NCBI GenBank assembly: GCA_016212105.1
Contig: JACRHJ010000026.1
Span: forward strand, 1-46,912
DNA length: 46,912 nucleotides
Direction: 5' to 3'
DNA from: Nitrospirota bacterium
Lineage (GTDB): Bacteria; Nitrospirota; JACRHJ01
Part shown: piece after piece, positions 22,701 to 30,744 of the stretch
How positions within the stretch are numbered: position 1 is the first letter of the stretch
Layout of the letters: each line of letters begins with the position of its first letter
Notes under the pieces: model-generated
Database searches by the model: none
What the model saw: the letters and a program-made list of their open reading frames with translations, nothing else
What the model was told of the DNA's origin: nothing
Program-made: the position numbers and the translations under genes

Positions 22701-25229
22701 TTACGTTTCCGGCGCAACCGCCTCCGCGAAAAACCCCCGCACCTGCCCCATGACAACCTCGCGCGTACCCGTCACGACCCTGCCCTCCGGCAGGGACGCC
22801 AGGAACTCACGCCCGTAGTTCTTCTCGACTATCCGCCGGTCGAATACCATTATGGAGCCCCGGTCCGTCCTGCTCCGTATGAGACGCCCGAACCCCTGCC
22901 GGAACTTTATCACGGCCTGCGGTACGATGTACTCCATGAAGGCGTTGCCGCCGGCCGCGGTTATCTCCTCCTGCCGGGCCTCGACCACCGGGTCGTCCGG
23001 GACCGAGAACGGCAGCTTCGTGATGATGACGTTCGAGAGCGCGTCTCCCATCACGTCCACGCCCTCCCAGAAGCTGTCCGTGCCGAAGAGCGCCGCCGAG
23101 CCGTACTCCCTGAAGTTCTGGAGCAGCCTGTGGCGCGGGAAATCGCCCTGCTTCATGCCCTGTATGCCCATCGCGGAAAGCTCCGGTTCGAGAGTGTCAT
23201 ATACCTGGTGCAGCATCCGGAATGACGTGAACAGGACGAACGCGCGCCCGCGTGAGGCGGTGAGCGACTCCCGGACGAGCCCCGTGAGCGCATCCCCGAA
23301 TGCCTTGTCCGTCGGGTTCGGGATGTCCTTGGGTATGCCGATAATCACCTGCGTCCTGTAGTCGAACGGCGACGGGAAGACGCCGGTTATCAACCTGTCC
23401 GGCGGCAGGAGGTCGAGCCCGAGCCGCTTGTCGATGTACTCGAACCGCTTTTTCACCGTCAGAGTCGCGGACGTTATGACGACCGTCTTGAGCCTGTCGT
23501 ATATCCGTTCCTTGATTTCCTGCGCGACGTTCAGCGGCGAGCCGCATAGCGATATTACGCGCCCGGCCTTCCGGGCCGGGGCCTCGACCCACCTGACTAT
23601 GCCGTCGTCCCGCCCTTTAAGCAGCCCGTCCAGCGCGGAGGCGGTGCCCGCGAGCCTGTCCGCCTGCGCGCGAAGCTCGACCAGCGGGTCCGCGAGCCTG
23701 TCCGCCCAGCCCTCGTCCTCGCCGATCGACTCGCAGAGCGAGTTTATCGAGCGGGCGAGCCGCCCCAGGTCCTCGCAGAGGTCGGCGAACGACTGCTCCA
23801 CCTCGGCCCAGCCGGGCTTCGACCGGAACTCGTCCGTAAGCCGGGCCTTTATCTCTGCGGTACCCTTTTTACCCGCCTGCCCGGCATAAAAGTACAGCAT
23901 GTCGAAGGCCTCGCCCACGGACTTGACCGTCGTTTCCTTCCCGGCAAGTATAGTCTCGTTTATGGTCCTCTTCCATTCGTCGGCCTGGGCGATGCCGCGG
24001 CCTTTCTTTATACCGAGCTTGGACGCAAGGTACGGGAGCGCGCCGCGCTCCTTGTCCCGCTTCTGGTGGAGCCGCCCCAGCGTCTTCAGTATCCCGAGCC
24101 GGGACACCCTCGTCCCGAAGTACGAGGTCGCCCCGTCCTCTAAGTTGTGGCCCTCGTCTATGATGAGCCGGGAGTAGCCGGGCAGTATCGCCATCTCGGA
24201 CGAGCCGCCGGTCATCGACCGGAGCGCGATGTCCGCGAGGAGTATGTGGTGGTTCACCACCAGTAAATCCGCCGAGGCCGCCTCACGCCTCGCGCGGAAG
24301 AAGAAGCAGTGCGTGAAGTGCCTGCATTTCAGACGCGAGCAGGAGTCCGACTCCGAGTTCAGCTTCTCCCACAGGTCGTCCCTGGGCATGAAGTTGATGT
24401 CGGAGCGGCTGCCCTCCTTCGTGTTGCCGGCCCATGCCGCGATCGCGGACAGTTCCTCCTTCTCCGCGTCCTCCAGCAGGAAGTCGCCTTCGCCCATCGC
24501 CACGTCGAGCTTCCGGAGGCAGAGGTAGTTGCCCCTGCCCTTTACGAGTACCGCCTTGAACGTACCCTCGAAGACGCGTCCGAGGAACGGTATGTCCTTG
24601 CCTATGAGCTGCTCCTGGAGGTTTATCGTGTTGGTCGAGACGACCACGCGTTCCTTGTTACCGAGCACCCACTGAAGAGACGGCACGAGGTAGGCCATGC
24701 TCTTGCCGACGCCGGTCCCGGCCTCGAGGGCCGCGACCTTGTCCTCGTTGAAGGCGCGCACGACCTCGTGCGCCATGTCTATCTGGCCGGGCCGCACCTC
24801 GTAGCCGTCCAGCACCCTGGACAGCGCGCCGCCTTCAGACAAGGCGGCCCTGACACTGTCCGCGTCGACCGGCTTTATGACCTCGCGCGCGAACGGCTCG
24901 ACGACCGCGTAGCACTCGGTCACGGTGTTGTTCACGATGAAGAACCCGACGCCGCGCGAGCCGAGTGTCGCGGCTATGTTCATGTCCGGGCCGGACGGCG
25001 TGAGGAGCCCGCTCGGGTGGTTGTGTATGACCACGTCGCCGACCGCCGCGTCACGGGCTATGGCGGGCACGGACTCCTCGTCGCCGCGCGCGACGACCTC
25101 GGCACGGACGAGCCGCCTGTCCGGACCGCACGCTCCGAGGAAGAAGACCTCGTTCCCCCCCGCTTCGGCGATGACGCGCCTCATGTAGGACGTCACGCCC
25201 GGGTCTATGTATCTTTCAGCATCCGGCAT
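22701..25229 (-). CDS. JAMM-domain/DinG-type superfamily 2 helicase fusion
   Basis: This 842-residue protein has, at residues 1-115, a RadC-like JAMM/MPN domain: E27, then HNHPSGLLTPSGPD (H69, H71, S79, D82), the full metalloprotease-type signature. The remainder is an XPD/DinG helicase: Walker A EAGTGVGKS (169-177), four Fe-S cysteines C237, C297, C302 and C308, DEGH box (358-361) and C-terminal motifs (GTDSFWEGVDVMG, QGFGRLIRS). DinG unwinds DNA 5'-3', including R-loops and G-quadruplexes. What the JAMM domain cuts or binds is unknown. ATG 25229 is six to seven bases from a -10 box, so the message is predicted leaderless. Confidence 0.9.
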   Translation of the reverse strand: MPDAERYIDPGVTSYMRRVIAEAGGNEVFFLGACGPDRRLVRAEVVARGDEESVPAIARDAAVGDVVIHNHPSGLLTPSGPDMNIAATLGSRGVGFFIVNNTVTECYAVVEPFAREVIKPVDADSVRAALSEGGALSRVLDGYEVRPGQIDMAHEVVRAFNEDKVAALEAGTGVGKSMAYLVPSLQWVLGNKERVVVSTNTINLQEQLIGKDIPFLGRVFEGTFKAVLVKGRGNYLCLRKLDVAMGEGDFLLEDAEKEELSAIAAWAGNTKEGSRSDINFMPRDDLWEKLNSESDSCSRLKCRHFTHCFFFRARREAASADLLVVNHHILLADIALRSMTGGSSEMAILPGYSRLIIDEGHNLEDGATSYFGTRVSRLGILKTLGRLHQKRDKERGALPYLASKLGIKKGRGIAQADEWKRTINETILAGKETTVKSVGEAFDMLYFYAGQAGKKGTAEIKARLTDEFRSKPGWAEVEQSFADLCEDLGRLARSINSLCESIGEDEGWADRLADPLVELRAQADRLAGTASALDGLLKGRDDGIVRWVEAPARKAGRVISLCGSPLNVAQEIKERIYDRLKTVVITSATLTVKKRFEYIDKRLGLDLLPPDRLITGVFPSPFDYRTQVIIGIPKDIPNPTDKAFGDALTGLVRESLTASRGRAFVLFTSFRMLHQVYDTLEPELSAMGIQGMKQGDFPRHRLLQNFREYGSAALFGTDSFWEGVDVMGDALSNVIITKLPFSVPDDPVVEARQEEITAAGGNAFMEYIVPQAVIKFRQGFGRLIRSRTDRGSIMVFDRRIVEKNYGREFLASLPEGRVVTGTREVVMGQVRGFFAEAVAPET

Positions 25230-25236
25230 AACTGGA

Positions 25237-25265
25237 ATTTTAGAGTATGGGCGGGGGTAAGTCAA
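25237..25265 (-). promoter_or_regulatory. Promoter of the JAMM-DinG gene, leaderless arrangement
   Basis: Minus strand: TTGACT, 17 nt, TAAAAT, then seven bases (TCCAGTT) and the ATG. No Shine-Dalgarno site is present. Confidence 0.65.
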
Positions 25266-25281
25266 CTGCATAAACCGAAGA

Positions 25282-25426
25282 TTCACCCTCCCCTTGGTCC
25301 CCTCCCCTCAAGGGAGGGGAAACGAACGGTTGTCTCCCGCCCCCTTCAGGGGGGAGGGCCGGGGCGGGGGCTCTTCCCAAAGATTCACCCTCCCCTTGGT
25401 CCCCTCCCCTCAAGGGAGGGGAAACG
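25282..25426. repeat. Palindromic repeat cluster between the helicase and methyltransferase genes
   Basis: Two copies of a 43-bp module (25282-25324 and 25384-25426, both starting TTCACCCTCCCCTTGGTCCC) flank a CCCGCCCCCTTCAGGGGGGAGGG module. The 43-bp module recurs at 27081 and 27613 on either side of the DUF559 gene. Confidence 0.85.
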
Positions 25427-25439
25427 TAAAGCATTTATC

Positions 25440-25469
25440 TTGAATCCTGTCCCGCCTTCGTGCTATCAT
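25440..25469 (+). promoter_or_regulatory. Promoter of the methyltransferase gene, leaderless arrangement
   Basis: TTGAAT (25440-25445), 18 nt, TATCAT (25464-25469), then seven bases and the ATG at 25477. No Shine-Dalgarno site. Confidence 0.55.
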
Positions 25470-25476
25470 TTCACGC

Positions 25477-27078
25477 ATGAACTCACTCTTCTTCGGCGAC
25501 AACCTGCACGTCCTGCGCGAGCATATCGGCAATGCGTCGGTGGACCTCGTCTACCTCGACCCGCCGTTCAACTCCAAGCGCGACTACAACCTGCTTTTCA
25601 AGTCTCCCAAGGGCCACGACTCCGACGCGCAGATTACCGCCTTCGAGGACTCATGGCACTGGGGCGGGCAGGCCGAAGCCGAGTTCGCGGAGCTTCTGCG
25701 CCAGCCGAACACCGACGTCGCGCAGATGATGGCCGCGCTGCGGGCGTTCCTCGGCGAGAACGACATGATGGCGTATCTGACGATGATGGCCAATCGTCTG
25801 CTTGAGCTGCACCGTGTCCTGAAGCCTACCGGGAGTTTGTATCTGCACTGCGACCCTACCGCGTCGCATTATCTCAAGGTTGTGCTGGATGGGGTGTTTG
25901 GGAAAGAAAACTTTCGTAACGAGATTTCGTGGAGACGGTCGCATCCCAAAGGTCAAGCATTCACGAGGTTTGCCAGTAATCATGATGTGATACTTGCATT
26001 CGCAAAGGACTCTTCCAAGACAACGTGGAATCCAGCATACAGAAGTCATGACCCTGAGAGGGTGCTGAACCAATACACACTGAAAGACGAAGATGGGAGG
26101 CGTTATCAGCTCACATCTCTGCTTAATCCGAATCCGAACCGCCCCAATCTAACCTATGAGTTCAAGGGTGTCACGAGGGTTTGGAGATGGACGAAAGAGC
26201 GCATGCTGGAGGCTGACGCAAACGGCAGGATAGTTGTTCCCAGAGACGGACAGGGAGTGCCTCGTTATAAGCGATACCTCGATGAACAAGAAGGCATTCC
26301 TATTGATGATTTCTGGAATGATGTTGAACTGGTAAGTGGTAACGAGAGTCTCGGCTACCCAACCCAAAAACCCCTCGCCCTCCTCGAGCGCATAATCCAG
26401 GCCTCTTCGAATGAAGGCGACACAGTCCTCGACCCGTTCTGCGGATGCGGCACAGCGGTCCACGCCGCGCAGAAGCTGAACAGGAACTGGATAGGCATAG
26501 ACATAACACACCTCGCAATATCTCTGATAGAGAAGCGGCTGAGGGACGCGTTCCCCGGCATAAAGTTCGAGGTACACGGCACGCCCAAAGACATAGACGG
26601 CGCGCGCGACCTCGCAACCCGCGACAAGTACCAGTTCCAGTGGTGGGCCTGCTCGCTCGTGGACGCACAGCCATATCAAGGAAGGAAGAAGGGCGCGGAC
26701 TCCGGCATCGACGGCCTGATATTCTTCCAGGACGACAACGGCCCGGCGAAGAAGATAATCGTCTCGGTAAAGGGCGGCGAGAACGTGAGCGTGAACATGG
26801 TACGCGACCTCGCCCATGTAGTCGAGCGGGAGAACGCGAGTATCGGCCTGTTCGTGACACTCGCCAAGCCGACCGGCCCGATGAACACCGAGGCGGCCGC
26901 CACGGGCTTCTACGACTCGCCCACCGGCACAAGCTTCCCCAAGTTGCAGGTACTCACGATAGAGGGGCTGCTAAGCGGCACGGAGCAGGCCCGCTACCCA
27001 GACCTCACGCGCGGCGGCCTGACCTTCAAGAAGGCGAAGAAGGAGACGGGCGGCGACAGGCAGGAGAAGTTGTTCTGA
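25477..27078 (+). CDS. Beta-class DNA methyltransferase fused to a PD-(D/E)xK-type nuclease domain
   Basis: This 533-residue protein has motif IV early (YLDPPFNSKRDYN, DPPF at 28-31), then a target-recognition region, then motif I (TVLDPFCGCGTAVHAAQ, about 312). This is the order of beta-class N6-adenine/N4-cytosine methyltransferases. Residues about 380-490 look like an Mrr-type nuclease: SGIDGLIFF with the acidic residue and IIVSVKGGENV with the lysine. One polypeptide may thus modify and cut. The middle (about 25890-26350) is clearly AT-richer than both ends, suggesting an exchanged recognition domain. It is flanked on both sides by palindromic repeat clusters. Specificity cannot be predicted. 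Confidence 0.85.
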   Translation: MNSLFFGDNLHVLREHIGNASVDLVYLDPPFNSKRDYNLLFKSPKGHDSDAQITAFEDSWHWGGQAEAEFAELLRQPNTDVAQMMAALRAFLGENDMMAYLTMMANRLLELHRVLKPTGSLYLHCDPTASHYLKVVLDGVFGKENFRNEISWRRSHPKGQAFTRFASNHDVILAFAKDSSKTTWNPAYRSHDPERVLNQYTLKDEDGRRYQLTSLLNPNPNRPNLTYEFKGVTRVWRWTKERMLEADANGRIVVPRDGQGVPRYKRYLDEQEGIPIDDFWNDVELVSGNESLGYPTQKPLALLERIIQASSNEGDTVLDPFCGCGTAVHAAQKLNRNWIGIDITHLAISLIEKRLRDAFPGIKFEVHGTPKDIDGARDLATRDKYQFQWWACSLVDAQPYQGRKKGADSGIDGLIFFQDDNGPAKKIIVSVKGGENVSVNMVRDLAHVVERENASIGLFVTLAKPTGPMNTEAAATGFYDSPTGTSFPKLQVLTIEGLLSGTEQARYPDLTRGGLTFKKAKKETGGDRQEKLF

Positions 27079-27080
27079 GG

Positions 27081-27262
27081 TTCACCCTCCCCTTTTATCC
27101 CCTCCCCTCAAGGGAGGGGAAGAATTGTTGAAGCCGTTAGTATAATAGACTGGCTTCAACCAATCTCCCCTCGCCCCTTGGGGGAGAGGGGCCGGGGGTG
27201 AGGGTGTCTTTTGGCTTCAACGAATCTCCCGCCCCCTGCAGGGGGGAGGGCCGGGGTGGGGG
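27081..27262 (+). repeat. 182-bp direct repeat, left of the DUF559 gene
   Basis: Three palindromic modules lie in order: CCCCTCCCCTCAAGGGAGGGG; TTGAAGCC...GGCTTCAA flanking a TATAAT; CCCCTCGCCCCTTGGGGGAGAGG; and CCCGCCCCCTGCAGGGGGGAGGG. The whole array is repeated at 27613-27793 with few differences. Confidence 0.9.
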
Positions 27263-27271
27263 CTCTTCTAA

Positions 27272-27628
27272 ATGTCCGACCTTAAAAAAATCCTAATGCA
27301 AACTGCGAAAGACCTCCGCAATAACCCCACTGACGCCGAGCGGTATTTATGGGAACAACTCGGCAATAAGAGGCTGGACGGACATAAATTCAGAAGGCAG
27401 CAGAGGATTGGTAATTTCATTGTAGATTTCGCTTGCATGGAGAAGAAGTTGTTAATCGAGCTTGATGGGGAGGTCCATCTTACTCAAAAGGAAAAAGACG
27501 CAAAACGAGACCAATGGCTCGAATGCGAAGGATACAAGGTTATCAGATTCTGGAATAGCGAACTGCACAATAACCTTGAGGGAGTTTTAGAGGAAATAAG
27601 GAAGCATTTGGATTCACCCTCCCCTTAG
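27272..27628 (+). CDS. DUF559 (Vsr-like) endonuclease-domain protein flanked by direct repeats
   Basis: This 118-residue protein is a single DUF559 domain, a very-short-patch-repair-like PD-(D/E)xK nuclease fold. Expected metal-site residues are D52 (FIVDFAC), E63 and D65 (LIELDGEVH) and H69, and it begins MSDLKKILMQTAKDLRNNPT. The biological role of DUF559 proteins is not established. The gene is AT-richer than its surroundings, has no clear Shine-Dalgarno site, and lies exactly between 182- and 181-bp direct repeats. Its last codons (DSPSP) and stop are encoded by the right-hand repeat. A role in moving the repeats is my hypothesis; a repair or restriction accessory is the alternative. Confidence 0.88.
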   Translation: MSDLKKILMQTAKDLRNNPTDAERYLWEQLGNKRLDGHKFRRQQRIGNFIVDFACMEKKLLIELDGEVHLTQKEKDAKRDQWLECEGYKVIRFWNSELHNNLEGVLEEIRKHLDSPSP

Positions 27629-27793
27629 TCCCCTCCCCTCAAGGGAGGGGAAGAATCGTTGAAGCCGTTAATATAATAGACTGGCTTCAACCAATCTCCC
27701 CTCGCCCCTTGGGGGAGAGGGGCCGGAGGTGAGGGTGTCATTTGGCTTCAACTAATCTCCCGCCCCCTTCAGGGGGGAGGGCCGGGGTGGGGG
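27613..27793 (+). repeat. 181-bp direct repeat, right of the DUF559 gene
   Basis: It has the same array as 27081-27262 and overlaps the last five codons of the DUF559 gene. A truncated third copy of the last module (GGGGGAGGGCCGGGGTGGGG) follows at 27811-27830. The interval to the radical-SAM gene holds nothing else except its promoter. Confidence 0.9.
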
Positions 27794-27856
27794 TTGGTTT
27801 ATCGCTTTATGGGGGAGGGCCGGGGTGGGGGTTGGTTCTGCCCCCTCTCAATTTCC

Positions 27857-27886
27857 TTGAAATCCCCCCCGCCTTTGGTGTATAAT
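27857..27886 (+). promoter_or_regulatory. Promoter of the radical-SAM operon
   Basis: TTGAAA (27857-27862), 18 nt, TATAAT (27881-27886); predicted leader about 40 nt. Confidence 0.6.
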
Positions 27887-27931
27887 TCCCCTATTGTTTC
27901 CTGCATCACAAGAGGTCGCAGTCCGCACGCA

Positions 27932-29422
27932 ATGCTCTCCAGAATCCTTATAATCAGCACAAACCGCGAGATGTCCCCGCAGCCGGTCGTCCCCATAGGG
28001 GCGGCGTGGGTAGCGGAGTCTCTGCACCAGGCGGGTTTTCAGGTGCGCCTGCTCGACCTCGCCTTCGAGAAGGACCCCCGGAAGAAGGTGGACGCCGTGC
28101 TCGGCGAGTTCAAGCCGCACGGCATCGGCCTGTCCGTCCGGAACGTCGACAACGGCGACTTCCTCACCCCGAGGACGTTCCTGCCCCAGCTCAGGGACAT
28201 CGTCTCTCATATCAAGTCGAAGACGGATGCCCGCATCCTCGTAGGCGGCTCCGGCGTCTCCGTCATGCCGTACCAGATGCTCGAATACCTGGGGCTCGAC
28301 TACGCATGCGTCGGCGAGGGCGAAGAGGCCGCCGTCATGTTCTTCAGCGCGAAGGACGAGGACGAGGCATGCCGCGCGCCGGGGCTGGTCTGCAAGAAAC
28401 GCATCAGCCCCGACTACGAGCGCAAGGACTGGCTGTCTAACCCTGACATCGTGCGTCCGCGCATGGACCGCTGGGTGGACGTCAAGCGCTACCTGCGGTT
28501 CGAGCCGGTGCTGCCGGTGCAGGGCAAGCGCGGCTGCGCGAACCGCTGCCTCTACTGCACGTACAACAGGATAGAGGGCCGCACCTACCGCCTCCGGGAG
28601 CCGGGCGCTGTGGTCGAGGAGATCTCGGCCGCAATGCTGAACACCAAGGTGCGCACGTTCGAGTTCGTGGACAGCATCTTCAACCAGCCCGAGGGCTACA
28701 TGGAGGTCCTGCTCGAAGAGATAATCCGCTGGCGGCTGAAGGCGAAGTTCCATGTCGCCTCAATATCGCCCAGGGGGCTGACCGCCTCGCAGGTGAAGCT
28801 CATGCAGCGGGCGGGCATCACGGCCGTCGGCATAACGCCGGAGGCCGCGTCGGACACTACGCTCGCGTCGCTCAGGAAGGGTTTTACCGCATCCGAGGTG
28901 CACAGGGCGGCTGAGGTGCTCGGCGCGTCCGGCATCAGCGCGCTCTGGTGCTTCCTGCTCGGCGGGCCAGGCGAGGACGCGGGCACCGTCGGCGAGACGA
29001 TAAACTTCATCAACAGGAAGATCGGGCGCAAGGACAAGGCGTTCGTCACCGCGGGCATAAGGATTTACCCGCAGACCGGCATGCACGAGACGGCCATTGC
29101 CGAGGGCTGCATAGGGCGGGACACCGACCTCCTCATGCCGACTTTCTACTTCACGGACAGGATATCGCCTTCCGAGACCCGCGACCTCCTGAAGCGCGGG
29201 CTGAACTCGCTCGGCGACGTGATATTCCTGTCCGACACCAACTTCTCCACGCTCGGCGGGCTGAGGCGGCTCGGCACGGCGTTCAGGCTCCCCAGCCCCT
29301 TCTGGCGCTACGCCGGATACATGAACATGATGATTACCGGGAACCGGATAATCAACAAGGACTGGCGTCAGGCCCCCGGAAAGACTGAGGTATCATGTCC
29401 CCGGACAACAGACCCCGCGTAG
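27932..29422 (+). CDS. B12-binding-type radical SAM protein
   Basis: This 496-residue protein starts with a Rossmann-like cobalamin-binding-type domain (MLSRILIIST, PIGAAWVAESLHQAG, residues 1-150). A radical SAM core follows with C202, C206 and C209 (GCANRCLYCTY) binding the 4Fe-4S cluster. The layout is that of BchE/P-methylase-type enzymes, which perform methylations, cyclisations or rearrangements. The DxHxxG cobalamin histidine is not evident, so B12 may not bind. The substrate is unknown. The last 28 bp overlap the ketosynthase gene, which points to a joint role in making or modifying a fatty-acid-like or polyketide-like product. ATG 27932 is the first start after the promoter. Confidence 0.82.
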   Translation: MLSRILIISTNREMSPQPVVPIGAAWVAESLHQAGFQVRLLDLAFEKDPRKKVDAVLGEFKPHGIGLSVRNVDNGDFLTPRTFLPQLRDIVSHIKSKTDARILVGGSGVSVMPYQMLEYLGLDYACVGEGEEAAVMFFSAKDEDEACRAPGLVCKKRISPDYERKDWLSNPDIVRPRMDRWVDVKRYLRFEPVLPVQGKRGCANRCLYCTYNRIEGRTYRLREPGAVVEEISAAMLNTKVRTFEFVDSIFNQPEGYMEVLLEEIIRWRLKAKFHVASISPRGLTASQVKLMQRAGITAVGITPEAASDTTLASLRKGFTASEVHRAAEVLGASGISALWCFLLGGPGEDAGTVGETINFINRKIGRKDKAFVTAGIRIYPQTGMHETAIAEGCIGRDTDLLMPTFYFTDRISPSETRDLLKRGLNSLGDVIFLSDTNFSTLGGLRRLGTAFRLPSPFWRYAGYMNMMITGNRIINKDWRQAPGKTEVSCPRTTDPA

Positions 29423-30636
29423 CCATAACCGGCATAGGCGCGGTGACGCCCATAGGCATCGGCGTGGACGGCCTCAGGGCCGGCATCATGGCGGGCAGCT
29501 CCGGGGTGTCGGAGATAACCAGCTTCGACTGCTCGAAACACAGGACGAAGGTCGCGGCAGAGGTGCGGGGCTTCGACGCGCTCGAGTTCGTCAGCAAAAA
29601 GAACCGCAAGCACGTGGACCGGTTCGCATCGTTCGCTGTCGCCGCCGCGCGCATGGCCGCGGAAGACTCCGGCCTCGACCTCGCCGAGAACTCCGGCGCG
29701 GGCATCTTGATGGGCTCCGCCCTCGGCGGCACCGGCTTCGCCGAGGAGCAGCACGACATATTTCGTGAGCAAGGCCTGGGCCGCGTGCACCCCTCACTCG
29801 CGCTCCTCGTCTTCGGCGCGTCCAGCTCCAGCAACATCGCCATCGAGCTCGGCCTGAATGGCCCGAACGTCACCAACTCGAACAGCTGCTCGTCCGGGAC
29901 GGTCGCCATCGGCGAGGGCTTCGAGATGATACGCGCCGGCCGGGCGAAGGTCGTCCTCGCGGGCGGCTCCGAAGCCCCGCTCTTCCCTCTCTCCTTCGGC
30001 TCATTCACGCTGATAAAGGCGATGTCCGCCAGAAACGGCGACCCGGAAGGGGCGTGCAGGCCGTTCGACATGGACAGGGACGGGTTCGTGATGGGCGAGG
30101 GCTCGGCGGTGCTCGTCCTGGAGGATATGGGACACGCGCTTTCGCGCGGGGCGAAGGTCTACGCCGAGCTAGAGGGCTACGGCCTGACGAACGACGCCTA
30201 CCACATGACCTCTTCCCTGCCCGGCGGCGAGCTTGCGGCCGGGGCGATAACCGCCGCCCTCGGACAGGCCCGGCTCAGTCCGGAGGACATCGGGTACATA
30301 AACGCGCACGGCAGCTCGACGCAGATGAACGACCGGCACGAGACAGAGGCCATAAAGCTTGCGCTCGGCCCGCACGCGTACAACGTACCCATCAGCGGCA
30401 CCAAGCCATTTTACGGCCATCCGCTTGGCGCGGCCGGGGCAATCGAGGCCGCCATATGCGCCCTCGCCATAAGCGACGGGTACCTGCCCCCGACGCTGAA
30501 CCTGACAAGGCCCGACCCGGCCTGCGACCTGGACTACATACCGCTCTCCGGCCGGAATACGAGGGTTGACCATATCCTGTCCAACTCGTTCGGCTTCGGC
30601 GGCATCAACGCCGTCCTTGTGCTCGGAAGGGTCTGA
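29395..30636 (+). CDS. FabF-type beta-ketoacyl-ACP synthase
   Basis: This 413-residue thiolase-fold enzyme has C165 (TNSNSCSSGTVAIGEG), H305 (INAHGSSTQMND), K337 and H342 (SGTKPFYGHPLGAAGA), the complete Cys-His-His condensing triad. It elongates acyl-ACP with malonyl-ACP. The residues around the cysteine (SNSCSSG rather than the usual TACATG) and PFYGHP depart from housekeeping FabF, so it may be a specialised ketosynthase. No acyl-carrier protein or reductase gene adjoins it. It overlaps the radical-SAM gene by 28 bp; TGAGG precedes the ATG. Confidence 0.88.
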   Translation: MSPDNRPRVAITGIGAVTPIGIGVDGLRAGIMAGSSGVSEITSFDCSKHRTKVAAEVRGFDALEFVSKKNRKHVDRFASFAVAAARMAAEDSGLDLAENSGAGILMGSALGGTGFAEEQHDIFREQGLGRVHPSLALLVFGASSSSNIAIELGLNGPNVTNSNSCSSGTVAIGEGFEMIRAGRAKVVLAGGSEAPLFPLSFGSFTLIKAMSARNGDPEGACRPFDMDRDGFVMGEGSAVLVLEDMGHALSRGAKVYAELEGYGLTNDAYHMTSSLPGGELAAGAITAALGQARLSPEDIGYINAHGSSTQMNDRHETEAIKLALGPHAYNVPISGTKPFYGHPLGAAGAIEAAICALAISDGYLPPTLNLTRPDPACDLDYIPLSGRNTRVDHILSNSFGFGGINAVLVLGRV

Positions 30637-30744
30637 GCCGCCTCAAAACCTGTTGCATTTCCCCCCGCGGTTGGGTTATTATAACAACCAGTAGAATTCC
30701 ATCTCGACCCCCTCCCGTACTAACACGTAACCGACAGGCACTGC

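Noticed and set aside
24309..25805. Long plus-strand open frame (498 codons) spanning the helicase start, repeats and methyltransferase start
   Set aside because: It crosses two promoters and the palindromic repeats and is antisense to the helicase; the sense genes are certain.
25282..27837. Possible CRISPR array
   Set aside because: Repeats are palindromic and differ in length and order, with genes instead of uniform spacers between them, and no cas gene is near.
27794..27931. N-terminal extension of the radical-SAM protein
   Set aside because: The 46 extra codons are palindromic repeat plus the promoter; the Rossmann domain starts at ATG 27932.
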